Below are positions 24,963-34,601 of a DNA stretch of 64,000 nt, piece by piece (positions within the stretch are counted from its first letter, which is position 1; each line of letters starts with the position of its first letter). The stretch covers positions 820,001 to 884,000 of the forward strand of contig NZ_CP150265.1 in assembly GCF_037976325.1 (NCBI RefSeq). The letters run 5' to 3'. The stretch comes from Paenibacillus sp. FSL K6-3182 (GTDB lineage Bacteria > Bacillota > Bacilli > Paenibacillales > Paenibacillaceae). A model generated the notes under the pieces. The model ran no database searches, was not told where the DNA came from, and saw only the letters and a list, made by a program, of their open reading frames with translations. The position numbers and the translations under genes were made by a program.

Positions 24963-27392
24963 ATGAGCAGTTCTAATCAAGCAGTATCAAACCAACAAGC
25001 CACACTACAAATCACTGGCATGACTTGCGCAGCATGTGCGAGCCGTATAGAGAAAGGTCTGAATAAGCTGGAAGGCGTTGCACAAGCAAACGTGAACTTC
25101 GCCATGGAGCAAGCATCCGTCAACTTTGACCCTTCTCAAGTGAACATGTCCCAATTGGAACAGAAAATTCAAGCCTTGGGATACGGTACGGTAAAGGAGT
25201 CCATTGACTTCGATATTGTAGGCATGACCTGCGCAGCGTGCGCCACGCGCATCGAGAAGGGCCTTAACAAAATGAGCGGCGTAAAAGCGACGGTAAACTT
25301 AGCTTTGGAGACGGCGCATGTGGAATTTATTCCATCCATGACAAGTGCTGCGGATATGATCAAGAAAGTCGAACAGATCGGCTATAAAGCTAAACCAAAG
25401 AACGAGCAGACGAGTGAAAGCGATCATAAGAAAAAAGAAGTCCGCAGCCTGCAGATCCGGTTGATTGTATCAGCTATTCTCTCTTTGCCGCTTCTCTGGG
25501 CTATGGTTGGGCATTTCTCCTTTACGTCATGGATATGGGTGCCTGAGATTTTCATGAATCCATGGTTCCAATTGATATTGGCTACCCCAGTACAGTTCAT
25601 TATTGGCAGCCGATTCTATGTCGGAGCCTACAAGGCGCTGCGCAATGGCAGTGCGAATATGGATGTATTGGTAGCGCTCGGCACATCTGCCGCCTACTTC
25701 TATAGTGTTTACTTAACCATCGAATCAATAAATGCATCCGCACATCATCAGGTTGAGATGTATTATGAGACGAGTGCCGTGCTGATTACGTTAATATTGC
25801 TGGGTAAATTATTCGAAACGCTGGCGAAAGGCCGATCTTCCGAAGCGATTAAAGCATTGATGGGCTTACAAGCCAAGTCGGCTATCGTCATACGGGATGG
25901 TCAGGAAGTTAGTATTCCAATAGAAGACGTAGTAACTGGAGATGTATTCCTAGTTAAACCCGGCGAGAAAGTGCCAGTCGATGGTGTAGTGCTTGAAGGG
26001 TTATCGGCAGTTGATGAATCGATGTTAACCGGTGAAAGTATCCCGGTAGATAAGCAGACAGGAGATCAAGTCATTGGAGCAACGCTGAACAAAAACGGCG
26101 TGCTTAAAGTTAGAGCGACTAAAGTCGGCAAAGAAACGGCGCTTTCCCAAATCATCAAAGTCGTAGAGGAAGCGCAAGGCTCGAAAGCGCCGATTCAAAG
26201 GGTAGCCGACGTGATCTCGGGAATCTTCGTCCCGATCGTTGTAGGGATCGCAATCGTCACTTTCTTGATCTGGTACTTCGCTGTTGATGCAGGCAATTTC
26301 GCAGAGGCGTTGGAGAAGGCAATTGCCGTTCTGGTTATAGCATGCCCGTGTGCGCTAGGTCTTGCTACGCCAACATCGATTATGGCCGGTTCGGGTCGAT
26401 CCGCTGAACTCGGTATTTTGTTCAAAGGCGGCGAGCATTTAGAATCCACGCATCGCATTAACACTATTATATTGGATAAAACGGGAACGGTAACGAAAGG
26501 CAAGCCGGAATTGACGGATGTACGGATTGAGCAAGGCTATAATCGGGAGCAGCTCTTGTCCTGGATTGCTGCAGCGGAGAAAAATTCGGAGCATCCGCTA
26601 GCGGAAGCGATTGTGGCTGGCATTCAAGAGCAAGGTATTTCTCTCCCATCGACAGATTCCTTTCAAGCGATACCTGGGTTTGGCATTGAAGCTACAGTTC
26701 AAGGGAACGAATTGCTAATAGGAACCCGAAAGTTATTGGCGAAAGCTAACGTGAACGCGGAGTCCGCTTTTGAGGAAATGAGCCGACTGGAGTCGGTTGG
26801 AAAAACAGCGATGCTGGTTGCGGTTAACGGGAAGTACGCTGGTATGGTAGCCGTAGCGGACACGATTAAAGATACGTCAAAGCAGGCAGTTGCCAGATTA
26901 AAGCAGCTCGGTTTGGAAGTCGTGATGATGACAGGCGACAATGAACGTACGGCGAAAGCCATAGCGAGTCAAGTTGGAATTGACCATGTGCTGGCGGAAG
27001 TGCTGCCGGATGGTAAAGCCAACGAGGTCAAGAGATTGCAAGAAAGCGGTAAGAAGGTCGCGATGGTTGGAGATGGAATTAACGATGCGCCGGCATTGGC
27101 AATTGCGGATATCGGGATGGCGATCGGAACGGGAACCGACGTGGCCATGGAGGCCGCGGATGTTACTTTAATGCGCGGGGACTTGAACAGTATTCCGGAC
27201 GCGATCTCGATGAGTAAGAAAACGATGGTAAACATTAAGCAAAACTTGTTCTGGGCGCTTGCTTATAATGTCATCGGGATCCCGATTGCAGCGCTTGGAT
27301 TCCTTGCACCCTGGCTCGCCGGAGCAGCTATGGCTTTAAGCTCCGTCTCTGTCGTGCTGAATGCGCTTCGTCTACAAAGGGCAAAAGTATAA
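24963..27392 (+). CDS. copA: Copper-exporting P1B-type ATPase
   Basis: Pumps Cu(I) out of the cell at the cost of ATP (809 residues). Two N-terminal HMA domains, both with GMTCAAC (first C22/C25, second near 92-96); eight membrane helices; the ion site C461-P-C463; phosphorylated aspartate D505 in [16 protein letters not shown] and [11 protein letters not shown] of the ATP domain; and the YN...MALSSVSVV motifs of Cu(I) pumps. Starts GTG 24954 and ATG 24957 are possible; AGGTGA five bases before ATG 24963 favours this one. Confidence 0.96.
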   Translation: MSSSNQAVSNQQATLQITGMTCAACASRIEKGLNKLEGVAQANVNFAMEQASVNFDPSQVNMSQLEQKIQALGYGTVKESIDFDIVGMTCAACATRIEKGLNKMSGVKATVNLALETAHVEFIPSMTSAADMIKKVEQIGYKAKPKNEQTSESDHKKKEVRSLQIRLIVSAILSLPLLWAMVGHFSFTSWIWVPEIFMNPWFQLILATPVQFIIGSRFYVGAYKALRNGSANMDVLVALGTSAAYFYSVYLTIESINASAHHQVEMYYETSAVLITLILLGKLFETLAKGRSSEAIKALMGLQAKSAIVIRDGQEVSIPIEDVVTGDVFLVKPGEKVPVDGVVLEGLSAVDESMLTGESIPVDKQTGDQVIGATLNKNGVLKVRATKVGKETALSQIIKVVEEAQGSKAPIQRVADVISGIFVPIVVGIAIVTFLIWYFAVDAGNFAEALEKAIAVLVIACPCALGLATPTSIMAGSGRSAELGILFKGGEHLESTHRINTIILDKTGTVTKGKPELTDVRIEQGYNREQLLSWIAAAEKNSEHPLAEAIVAGIQEQGISLPSTDSFQAIPGFGIEATVQGNELLIGTRKLLAKANVNAESAFEEMSRLESVGKTAMLVAVNGKYAGMVAVADTIKDTSKQAVARLKQLGLEVVMMTGDNERTAKAIASQVGIDHVLAEVLPDGKANEVKRLQESGKKVAMVGDGINDAPALAIADIGMAIGTGTDVAMEAADVTLMRGDLNSIPDAISMSKKTMVNIKQNLFWALAYNVIGIPIAALGFLAPWLAGAAMALSSVSVVLNALRLQRAKV

Positions 27393-27417
27393 AGTTATTC
27401 AGATCATGGAGGCTAAA

Positions 27418-28284
27418 ATGAAACGAATTTATTTGATCGGATTGCTAGCTGTACTCGTTCTTGTTGCTGCTTGCGGAAAACAGAATAAACAAGAAACAGA
27501 TAATCATGGTGCTCATGGCGGCAATTCTCAAGCGGCATCAAGCGCCGGAGAGCACGGAGCTCACGGAGAAGAACATGCTGGCGAGACGAAGAAGCTTGAG
27601 ACCAATGCTGTTTGGAAATGGTCTGAAGAAACGCCGAAATCTGGAGAGAACACCGTAATAACCGTACAAATTCAAGATACGGACGGAAAGGCCATCGAGG
27701 CATTTGATATAAATCACGAGAAGAAGCTTCATCTCATCGCAGTCAGCAAAGATTTATCTTTTTTTGACCACATCCATCCGGAGTACAAAGGGAATGGGCA
27801 ATTCGAAATCACGGCATCGTTCCCTTCTGGTGGAGATTATAAGTTATTCGCCGACTATATTCCTACCGGCGGCTCCGCCACAACGAAGTCCGAATGGATT
27901 AAGGTAGAAGGGCTAGCCGCTGAACAAGTACCGATTAAACCATCGGATGAACATTCCGTGATCCTGGACGGGGTAGAAATCACACTCGAAAACAATCATT
28001 CGGAAGCCGGCAAAGAAATAGAGTTAAACTTCAAACTTACGGATGCGAAGTCCAAAGAACCGATAACGGATCTAGAGCCTTACCTAGGCGCAGTTGGGCA
28101 CGTTGTAATTCTAAGCGAAGATACAGAGCAGTATTTGCATGTACACCCGATGGAGGAAAAAGCGAAAGGCCCGGATGCGAAATTCATGACGACTTTCCCG
28201 AGTGCCGGTGTATATAAGATTTGGGGGCAATTTCAACGAAACGGTAAAACGTTTATCAGTCCTTTTGTAGTTGAAGTGAAATAA
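27418..28284 (+). CDS. His-rich lipoprotein with duplicated metal-binding-like domain
   Basis: A 288-residue extracellular lipoprotein: lipobox LVAAC (C19), then a His/Gly/Glu-rich linker (DNHGAHGG, EHGAHGEEHAGE), then two related beta-sandwich units. The first holds HLIAVSKDLSFFDHIHPEY, the second HVVILSEDTEQYLHVHPM; each ends FPSGGDYKLFADY or FPSAGVYKIWGQF. The paired H-x-H motifs and the position directly behind copA suggest copper capture outside the membrane. TGGAGG lies before ATG 27418, only 25 bases after copA, so it is probably in the copZA transcript. Confidence 0.8.
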   Translation: MKRIYLIGLLAVLVLVAACGKQNKQETDNHGAHGGNSQAASSAGEHGAHGEEHAGETKKLETNAVWKWSEETPKSGENTVITVQIQDTDGKAIEAFDINHEKKLHLIAVSKDLSFFDHIHPEYKGNGQFEITASFPSGGDYKLFADYIPTGGSATTKSEWIKVEGLAAEQVPIKPSDEHSVILDGVEITLENNHSEAGKEIELNFKLTDAKSKEPITDLEPYLGAVGHVVILSEDTEQYLHVHPMEEKAKGPDAKFMTTFPSAGVYKIWGQFQRNGKTFISPFVVEVK

Positions 28285-28293
28285 ACTAATCTT

Positions 28294-28322
28294 AAGTCCG
28301 CGTAAAAACGCGGGCTTTTTTT
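28294..28322 (+). terminator. Terminator ending the copper operon
   Basis: AAGTCCGCG / CGCGGGCTT with one G-T pair, 6-base A-rich loop and a seven-T tail. Confidence 0.85.
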
Positions 28323-28427
28323 AGTTATTGGACAATGTTCCTGTCATCTGACACAAATAGGCTATGGTATAGTAAGGGAATGGATTGAAAATATATAACT
28401 TTACATAGATAGGATGGGTGGGACGGC

Positions 28428-29126
28428 TTGAAACAACGCATATTGCTCGTAGAGGACGACCGATCGATTAGCGAAATGGTAGAGGCTTATTTGACGTTGG
28501 AAGGCTTCCATATCGTACATGCGGCAGATGGTGAAGAAGCATTACGGTTATTTTCGCAGGAAACGTATGATTTAATATTGCTGGATGTCATGCTGCCTAA
28601 GCTGAATGGCATTGATTTTCTGAAGAAGATTAGGGAGCATAGTCTGCTTCCAGTCCTCATTTTATCTGCTAAGGATGGCGATGTGGACAAAGCTTTAGGA
28701 TTAGGATTCGGAGCGGATGACTATCTGGCCAAACCGTTCTCTATGATCGAACTGCTCGCAAGAGTAAAGGCTGCGATACGCAGAGCAACGCAATACTCAG
28801 GTGTTCGGAATCAGGCAGCGCCTAGTGTACTTCGTGTTCATGAGCTTACGATCGATACGGACAATATTGATGTAAGCAAACGGGGCAAGTCGATTAAGCT
28901 TACTTCAAAGGAATGGCAGATCATAAAGCTTCTAACGTTGAACCCAACCAAAGTGTTTACGAAGGAGCAAATTTACAGATCGGTATGGAACGATGATTAC
29001 TTTGGAGATGAGAATGTTATAAACGTTCATATCAGCCGTTTAAGAGAGAAGATCGAAGACGATCCATCATCGCCGCAATATATAAAGACGTTATGGGGCA
29101 TCGGATATAAGCTGGGAGAATTTTAA
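28428..29126 (+). CDS. OmpR-family response regulator
   Basis: A 232-residue DNA-binding regulator: receiver with acidic residues E9/D10/D11, phospho-acceptor D53 in LILLDVMLPKLNG and K103-region LAKPF, followed by a winged-helix output (SKEWQIIKLLTLNP, VINVHISRLREKIED, IKTLWGIGYKLGEF). It starts at TTG 28428 behind GGTGGG. One base separates its stop from the kinase ATG, so the pair is co-translated. The ABC exporter genes that follow are the likely target. Confidence 0.93.
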   Translation: MKQRILLVEDDRSISEMVEAYLTLEGFHIVHAADGEEALRLFSQETYDLILLDVMLPKLNGIDFLKKIREHSLLPVLILSAKDGDVDKALGLGFGADDYLAKPFSMIELLARVKAAIRRATQYSGVRNQAAPSVLRVHELTIDTDNIDVSKRGKSIKLTSKEWQIIKLLTLNPTKVFTKEQIYRSVWNDDYFGDENVINVHISRLREKIEDDPSSPQYIKTLWGIGYKLGEF

Positions 29127-29127
29127 T

Positions 29128-30063
29128 ATGGTTTATAGTTTAGTAGGTATCATTGTCATACTCGCCATTTTAAATGTCATTCAGTATCAGATGAAGCGCG
29201 CTAGAAGCTCTGGCTTACGGTATATTACAAACCAGATCAGCAGACAGCTAGAGCAGCACTCTTCGGAAATGCTGCTCCTCATGACAGATGATCGCGAATT
29301 GAAGCTGCTGCTGGTAGAGTTAAACCGCCTCTTGACAGATAATCAAAATAAGCTGGCGCAGTTTACCAAAACGAATCATTCCATGAGGAAAATGCTTGCT
29401 AACTTCTCGCATGATCTAAAAACACCGCTAACCGTCGTGCTCGGCTATGCCGAGATGATACAAGGCAGCCGCGAAATGGCATTTGAAGAAAGAGAACGTC
29501 TTCTGCGGCTTATTCATGAAAAAACGCTGGAGATCATTAAGCTGATGAACGGTTTTTTCGATTTAGCTAGATTAGAAGCGGGTGACAACGACATTACGCT
29601 ATCGCGAATACATATGAACGAGCTATGCAAAAAAAGCATTTTGACCTTTTACGATTTGGTGCAGGCAAGCGGCTATGAAGCAGATATTCAAATTCCAGAA
29701 GAAGCGATCTATGCTTTAGGGAACGAGGAAGCGCTGGAGCGGGTGCTCAGCAATTTATTGTCCAATGCCATTCGTTACGGCAGCGATGGGAAGAGTATTG
29801 GGATTGCTATGAGCGTTGATGATTCGCATGTTAGGATTGACGTTTCGGATTGCGGCAAAGGGATTAGCGCTCGAAATCAGGAGCTTGTTTTTGAAAGGAT
29901 GTTTACGCTGGAGGAGTCTAGAAACAAGGCTTTCCAGGGAAGTGGATTGGGCTTAACGATTACGAAAAGACTCGTGGAGGAAATGAATGGCGAGATTACA
30001 TTGCATAGCATCCCATTTGAGAAAACGACGTTCACGGTTAAGCTGAGGCGCATGACCTATTAG
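29128..30063 (+). CDS. Sensor histidine kinase with a single membrane helix
   Basis: A 311-residue kinase. One membrane helix (residues about 3-20), a short coiled linker, the dimerisation helix with H95 in ANFSHDLKTPL, then N-box NLLSNAIRYG, DCGKGIS and GSGLGLTI. No extracellular domain exists, so it must sense within the membrane or through a partner, as is known for kinases that work with peptide-antibiotic ABC exporters. GGGAGAA lies before the ATG. The ABC genes start about 95 bases downstream. Confidence 0.92.
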   Translation: MVYSLVGIIVILAILNVIQYQMKRARSSGLRYITNQISRQLEQHSSEMLLLMTDDRELKLLLVELNRLLTDNQNKLAQFTKTNHSMRKMLANFSHDLKTPLTVVLGYAEMIQGSREMAFEERERLLRLIHEKTLEIIKLMNGFFDLARLEAGDNDITLSRIHMNELCKKSILTFYDLVQASGYEADIQIPEEAIYALGNEEALERVLSNLLSNAIRYGSDGKSIGIAMSVDDSHVRIDVSDCGKGISARNQELVFERMFTLEESRNKAFQGSGLGLTITKRLVEEMNGEITLHSIPFEKTTFTVKLRRMTY

Positions 30064-30158
30064 CAACTTAAGATTTTTGTTAGAAATAAGCAACAAATAA
30101 GATAAAGGTATTCGATAAACTGAGAACTAGTTACAACATGGAAAGAAGGAGAGAACGA

Positions 30159-31085
30159 GTGGATTATATTTTGAGAACGAGCGGCCTGACGAAAGCATTT
30201 GAGGGCAAAGAAGTCGTAAGCAATGTAAGCATGAGCGTGCGGAAGGGTGAAATATACGGTTTCCTTGGTCCAAATGGCGCAGGGAAAACGACCGTTATGA
30301 AAATGCTCACGAATTTGATTAAGCCCACTGCGGGACAAATCGAATTGTTTAATGAGCCGCTTAGGCCTAACACGTATGATGTATTTAAAAGAATGGGAAG
30401 CATCATTGAAATGCCGGTTTTTTATGACAAGCTGACTGCCAAACAAAACCTGCAGCTGCATAACGAGTACATGGGCTGCCATGATGACAAGGTTATCGGA
30501 GAGGTGCTCGGCATGGTTGCCCTGCGTAACGTGGATGATAAAGCGGTCAAAAACTTCTCGCTTGGGATGAAACAAAGACTGGCGATCGCTAGAGCGATTA
30601 TGAACAGACCTGAATTGCTCATATTGGATGAGCCGATTAATGGGCTTGATCCTGCCGGCATTAAAGAAATTCGTAATCTGCTTCAAATGCTAAGTACAGA
30701 TTATGGAGTTACTATTCTCATATCGAGCCATTTGCTCAGTGAAATAGAGCAAATGGCCAATACGATTGGCGTGATCAGCGGCGGCAGGCTCATTAAACAG
30801 GTGTCGATGGCAGATGTACGGGGCCAGAACTCAGAATATATCGAGCTCATAACGCCGGATCGGACTAAGGCATGCGCTGTGCTAGCCAACGAGCTCCAGC
30901 TCACTAATTTTAAAATTATAGATGACAATATGATTCGTATCTTTGAATCGGGAGCGATGCAGACGACGATTTCAAAGTCGCTTGCACTAAATGATGTAAA
31001 TATCGAGTCGCTGAACAAGAAGTACACTTCTTTGGAGCAGTATTTCCTCGATTTGATTCAAGGAGACGAGGTGAAGCATCCGTGA
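30159..31085 (+). CDS. ABC exporter ATPase, BcrA/lantibiotic-immunity type
   Basis: A 308-residue ATPase: Walker A GPNGAGKTT, signature FSLGMKQR, Walker B LLILDEPINGLDP and H-loop SSHLLSEIEQ, then a ~80-residue tail typical of BcrA-like subunits. With the downstream membrane protein it probably removes a membrane-active peptide antibiotic. An ATG lies at 30138, but AAGGAGAG five bases before GTG 30159 favours the latter, giving a start like other BcrA proteins. Confidence 0.9.
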   Translation: MDYILRTSGLTKAFEGKEVVSNVSMSVRKGEIYGFLGPNGAGKTTVMKMLTNLIKPTAGQIELFNEPLRPNTYDVFKRMGSIIEMPVFYDKLTAKQNLQLHNEYMGCHDDKVIGEVLGMVALRNVDDKAVKNFSLGMKQRLAIARAIMNRPELLILDEPINGLDPAGIKEIRNLLQMLSTDYGVTILISSHLLSEIEQMANTIGVISGGRLIKQVSMADVRGQNSEYIELITPDRTKACAVLANELQLTNFKIIDDNMIRIFESGAMQTTISKSLALNDVNIESLNKKYTSLEQYFLDLIQGDEVKHP

Positions 31086-31774
31086 TTAAACTTATGAAGC
31101 TGGAAATAGCGAAAATGGGATTAGGCTGGTATGTGAAGGCAGCGATTATAGCGAATGTCGCGATTGTTACGCTAATGTTTATGATCGGTTACTTTGAGGG
31201 TGTAGAAGTTAAAAACGAGATCGCAAATATTGGAGAGCTGTATATTATAGCTGGCGCTATGGTTAGATCAACGTTTATCGTCATGGCTGCCGTTCTAATT
31301 AGCAAGTTAATCATTGATGAGTATAAGAAAAAAACAATTCTAGTTATGTTTATGTACCCGGTTAGTCGCAAGAAGCTGTTTGCTTCCAAGCTGGCGATTG
31401 TAGCTATCCTTACTTTTGTTGCAATAATCATCTCGCATATTTTCACATTGTCTATGCTTATTGGCATAAATCATTTTTTTCATATTATAGAGGAAGCGCC
31501 TGTACCGCTGGATTATGCTGCGCAGCTAGCAAGCATCGTAAGCTTTGCCTTTGCAGCAGCAGGAGCAAGTTTAGTGCCGCTTTATTTCGGCATGCGCAAG
31601 CATTCGGTGCCTGCAACTATTCTCTCTTCACTCCTAATCGTCATACTGACAAGTTCGAGTAATCCTGTTTTCTCACTGGCAACCATCATTTACATTCCGC
31701 TTGCTTTAGCAGTATTTGGCGTAGCGATCGCCTGGTCAACGGTTCGGCATATCGAGAATAGGGATGTTTTGTAA
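31082..31774 (+). CDS. ABC-2 type membrane subunit of the exporter
   Basis: A 230-residue membrane protein with six helices (for example AIIANVAIVTLMFMIGYF, LAIVAILTFVAIIISHIF and IIYIPLALAVFGVAIAW). The loop IDEYKKKTILVMFMYPVSRKKLFASK is typical of lantibiotic-protection permeases. GTG start and the TGA of the ATPase gene overlap as GTGA, so the two proteins are translationally coupled and form one exporter. Confidence 0.87.
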   Translation: MIKLMKLEIAKMGLGWYVKAAIIANVAIVTLMFMIGYFEGVEVKNEIANIGELYIIAGAMVRSTFIVMAAVLISKLIIDEYKKKTILVMFMYPVSRKKLFASKLAIVAILTFVAIIISHIFTLSMLIGINHFFHIIEEAPVPLDYAAQLASIVSFAFAAAGASLVPLYFGMRKHSVPATILSSLLIVILTSSSNPVFSLATIIYIPLALAVFGVAIAWSTVRHIENRDVL

Positions 31775-31891
31775 CACCAAAATCTATTAATTATCATAGA
31801 ATATTTGAGGGTGAATAAACTAGAATCGAGATTGGTGGTGGATGACGACAATACGATTTTGGCAAAACAGAAATCAACAATGGCTACGGGT

Positions 31892-31931
31892 AAGCAAAAG
31901 GGGACCACATTGATGTGATCCCCTTTTGCTT
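31892..31931. terminator. Bidirectional terminator
   Basis: A 13-bp stem AAGCAAAAGGGGA / TCCCCTTTTGCTT extended by CACA/TGTG with one mismatch and a TTGA loop, between the exporter operon and the converging AI-2E gene. Confidence 0.88.
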
Positions 31932-31945
31932 GTAAAGCTTAATAC

Positions 31946-33034
31946 TTACGCGTCTTCCCATTTCTGTTTGAAGAACAGCTGATATACCTTGGTAACAACG
32001 ATTTTCAGCATCATATATACCGGTATAATAATGATTACGCCTATGATTCCAAAAGCGTCACTGCCCACCAGCACCAATAGAATAGTTGTAATAGGGTGAA
32101 TATCGAGCTGTTTTCCGAAAATATAAGGTGAAATAATATTATCCTGTATTTGTTGTGAGAGTAGAATGACCACTAATGACCAAATCGCAACAGTTGGCGA
32201 TTCAATTAAACCAATAATGACGATCGGTACAGCAGACAGTATGGCACCTATAAAAGGAATAAAGTTCATAATAACAGCAACGACAGTCAATAAAAGAGCA
32301 TAAGGCAAACCGATGATAAGGAAGCCGATATACATCAGAACACCGAGCGCCAGATTTACAACAACTCTCCCAACAATGAATCCGCTTAGAGCCGTATCAA
32401 TCTCCTGCATCGTTTTTTCACCTTCAGCATGGTATCTCTTAGGCATGAAGCTGACGATTTTCTGGCCGAATTTATCCCCTTCCTTCAACATGTAAAAAAG
32501 AAGAATAGGGAAGGTGAACAAAATGAGTGCGAAATTAGAGATAAAAGAAAACATCCCCGTTAAATAGTTAGTCAACAATGAAAATCCTTTATTCAGGTAT
32601 TCGGTTATTTTTGAAAAAGGACTTACATCTTCAGGTAAAATGTCTGCTAAAAACCCGTTCTGTTCCAGATCTTGCAGCTGTTTGCCTAACGTATTGAAAA
32701 GATTAGGCGCATTATTTACTAAATTGAAAAACTGAGTGCGAAGCGAAGGAAATACGCCAACGATAAATAAACTAAACAGCACAGCAGCTGCTAAATAAAT
32801 AATGAGAATGACCCAAGGTCTCTTTAATTTAGGTCGCTCCATCCAGTTTACAAGCGGGCGTAGTAGATAATAGAAAAAAGAAGCGAGCATCAACGGAATC
32901 ATAACAATACTGAACAAAGAAACGAAGGGCTTGAAAATAAAATCGACAAGTGATGCTAAATAAATAATGGCAAGAACTAAAATAACAGCGAAACAAATTT
33001 TAATAAATCGGTTTAAAGAAATCAGGGCGCTCAC
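31946..33034 (-). CDS. AI-2E family (PerM-like) membrane protein
   Basis: A 362-residue protein with about eight helices and one larger loop after helix 3, the normal AI-2E/YubA layout. The conserved region LLTVVAVIMNFIPFIGAILSAVP and the late QQIQDNIISPYIFGKQLDIHP are diagnostic. Members are linked to autoinducer-2 export, ion/proton exchange or sporulation; which applies here is not visible. It begins at GTG 33034, where the ribosome site GATGGA is unusually close. No better in-frame start exists. Confidence 0.88.
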   Translation of the reverse strand: MSALISLNRFIKICFAVILVLAIIYLASLVDFIFKPFVSLFSIVMIPLMLASFFYYLLRPLVNWMERPKLKRPWVILIIYLAAAVLFSLFIVGVFPSLRTQFFNLVNNAPNLFNTLGKQLQDLEQNGFLADILPEDVSPFSKITEYLNKGFSLLTNYLTGMFSFISNFALILFTFPILLFYMLKEGDKFGQKIVSFMPKRYHAEGEKTMQEIDTALSGFIVGRVVVNLALGVLMYIGFLIIGLPYALLLTVVAVIMNFIPFIGAILSAVPIVIIGLIESPTVAIWSLVVILLSQQIQDNIISPYIFGKQLDIHPITTILLVLVGSDAFGIIGVIIIIPVYMMLKIVVTKVYQLFFKQKWEDA

Positions 33035-33382
33035 TCCATCTGCTATGAATTGTTTTTAGTATCGAATATTATTATCGCCATTAATAAATTCGTTTAGACT
33101 AAGGGAAATCTTTTCTGTTTTTGTTTCATTTTAAAAGATTATGTACATATTATTGCATAAAAACAGAGAGGAATCTAACTCGTAAACTAATATTGAAAAA
33201 TAGTTTATAAGAGTTTCGTTTGTTGAAAATTTCTTAAATATTTTTAAAGTAATGATTGAAGTTATGAGTAAAACGGAGATTATATTTACAAAAAGAAAAT
33301 ACATATTTTATTAAATGTAATTATATAACAGTACAAACCTAACAAATAACTATCATGAAAATGTAATACATCACATTAAAGC

Positions 33383-33411
33383 TTGACAGCGTTTACTATA
33401 GACATTAGTAT
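33383..33411 (+). promoter_or_regulatory. Probable opp operon promoter
   Basis: TTGACA (33383-33388), 17-base spacer, TAGTAT (33406-33411). It is followed by an untranslated leader of about 170 bases before the TTG start at 33588. Confidence 0.65.
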
Positions 33412-33529
33412 ATGATCCATTAGAGTAATGAAATCCAAAAACAAGAATATATATATTGAATATGCTATAAATTATAGTTGCAGTTAAATTGTTTTATGCT
33501 TATATTAGATATGATAAATCTATGGTTTG

Positions 33530-33544
33530 AAAATTCGGAAAATT
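33530..33544 (+). promoter_or_regulatory. CodY-like box in the opp leader
   Basis: AAAATTCGGAAAATT differs from the CodY consensus AATTTTCWGAAAATT at 3 of 15 positions. Peptide importers are classic CodY targets in Bacillales. It lies downstream of the promoter, where binding would act as a roadblock. Confidence 0.45.
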
Positions 33545-33587
33545 ATGAATATTGCAAGTTTAGAATCACTACGTTAGGAGGATTCTA

Positions 33588-34601
33588 TTGAAAAAAGAGC
33601 TGCTGAAAATTGAGAATTTGACGACTTCTTTTCGAATTGCGGATCGTTATTACGCAGCAGTGGATGATGTGACGCTAACGGTAAAAGAAAATGAGGTTCT
33701 TGCCATAGTGGGGGAATCGGGCTCCGGCAAGAGTGCACTGGCCTATTCCATCATGGGCCTCCATACGAGAGCAAAGATAGAAGGAAATATTTATTACCAA
33801 GGACAGGACATTGTCCAGATGTCACCCTCCACGCTAAATAAATTGAGAGGGAAAGAAATAGGCATGATCTTCCAAGACCCATTATCCGCATTAAATCCCC
33901 TTATGATTATCGGTTCTCAGATTGAAGAAGTTATTCTCCTGCACCAGCCCAAACTCTCTAGTAAGGAAAGAGCGGACAGGGCGATCGAGCTTTTAACTAA
34001 AGTGGGTATTCCTCGCCCAGAGCATACATACGGGCGTTACCCCCATGAATTGTCCGGCGGGATGAGGCAGCGTGTCATTATTGCCATAGCGATTGCCAAT
34101 GATCCTAAGCTATTAATTGCAGATGAACCGACTACAGCTCTGGATGTAACGATACAATTGCAAATTCTTGAATTGCTGCGGCGATTGAAGGATGAAAGCA
34201 AGGCTGGCATTGTATTAATCACGCATGACTTGGGCGTTGTGGCCGAGATGGCTGACCGAGTCGCTGTTATGTATGCCGGACAAATTGTTGAAATTGCCGA
34301 TATCTACACAATCATTGCTAAAGCACAGCATCCCTATACCAGATCATTATTGCAATCGATACCAACTGTGAATGAAGCAAAGTCTAAGCTCCATGTTATT
34401 CAGGGAATTGTGCCATCTCTTCAGAACCTCCCGAGGCAGGGCTGCCGTTTTCGATCGAGGACGCCTTGGATTGCTGAGGCTGCACATGAAGTGAACCCGG
34501 AAATGCATGAGATTTCTCCGGGCCATTTCGTCAGATGCAGCTGCTACAAGCATTTTCACTTCCCTGACGAGAAGGAGGATCATCAACATGTCATTTCTTG
34601 A
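33588..34601 (+). CDS. oppD: Oligopeptide ABC transporter ATPase, OppD type
   Basis: First ATPase of a peptide importer (337 residues): Walker A GESGSGKSA, Q-loop MIFQDPLSALNPLM, signature LSGGMRQR, Walker B LLIADEPTTALDVT, and a C-terminal region with ENLP-like QNLPRQGCRF and a cysteine set (C..C..C near FVRCSCYK) typical of Opp/Dpp ATPases. It starts at TTG 33588 with AGGAGG six bases before it. Its end overlaps oppF by 14 bases. Confidence 0.92.
   Translation: MKKELLKIENLTTSFRIADRYYAAVDDVTLTVKENEVLAIVGESGSGKSALAYSIMGLHTRAKIEGNIYYQGQDIVQMSPSTLNKLRGKEIGMIFQDPLSALNPLMIIGSQIEEVILLHQPKLSSKERADRAIELLTKVGIPRPEHTYGRYPHELSGGMRQRVIIAIAIANDPKLLIADEPTTALDVTIQLQILELLRRLKDESKAGIVLITHDLGVVAEMADRVAVMYAGQIVEIADIYTIIAKAQHPYTRSLLQSIPTVNEAKSKLHVIQGIVPSLQNLPRQGCRFRSRTPWIAEAAHEVNPEMHEISPGHFVRCSCYKHFHFPDEKEDHQHVIS

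Larger units (their letters stand above)
33035..33587. other. Long A/T-rich intergenic and leader region of the opp operon
   Basis: No supported gene. It is markedly A/T-rich compared with its surroundings. It holds the probable opp promoter (33383-33411), a leader of about 170 bases and a CodY-like box at 33530-33544. Upstream of 33380 I see only poly-A/T stretches. Confidence 0.6.

Noticed and set aside
31800..31915. Short frames between the ABC exporter and the AI-2E gene
   Set aside because: Frames of 23-35 codons run into the terminator stem and have badly spaced ribosome sites.
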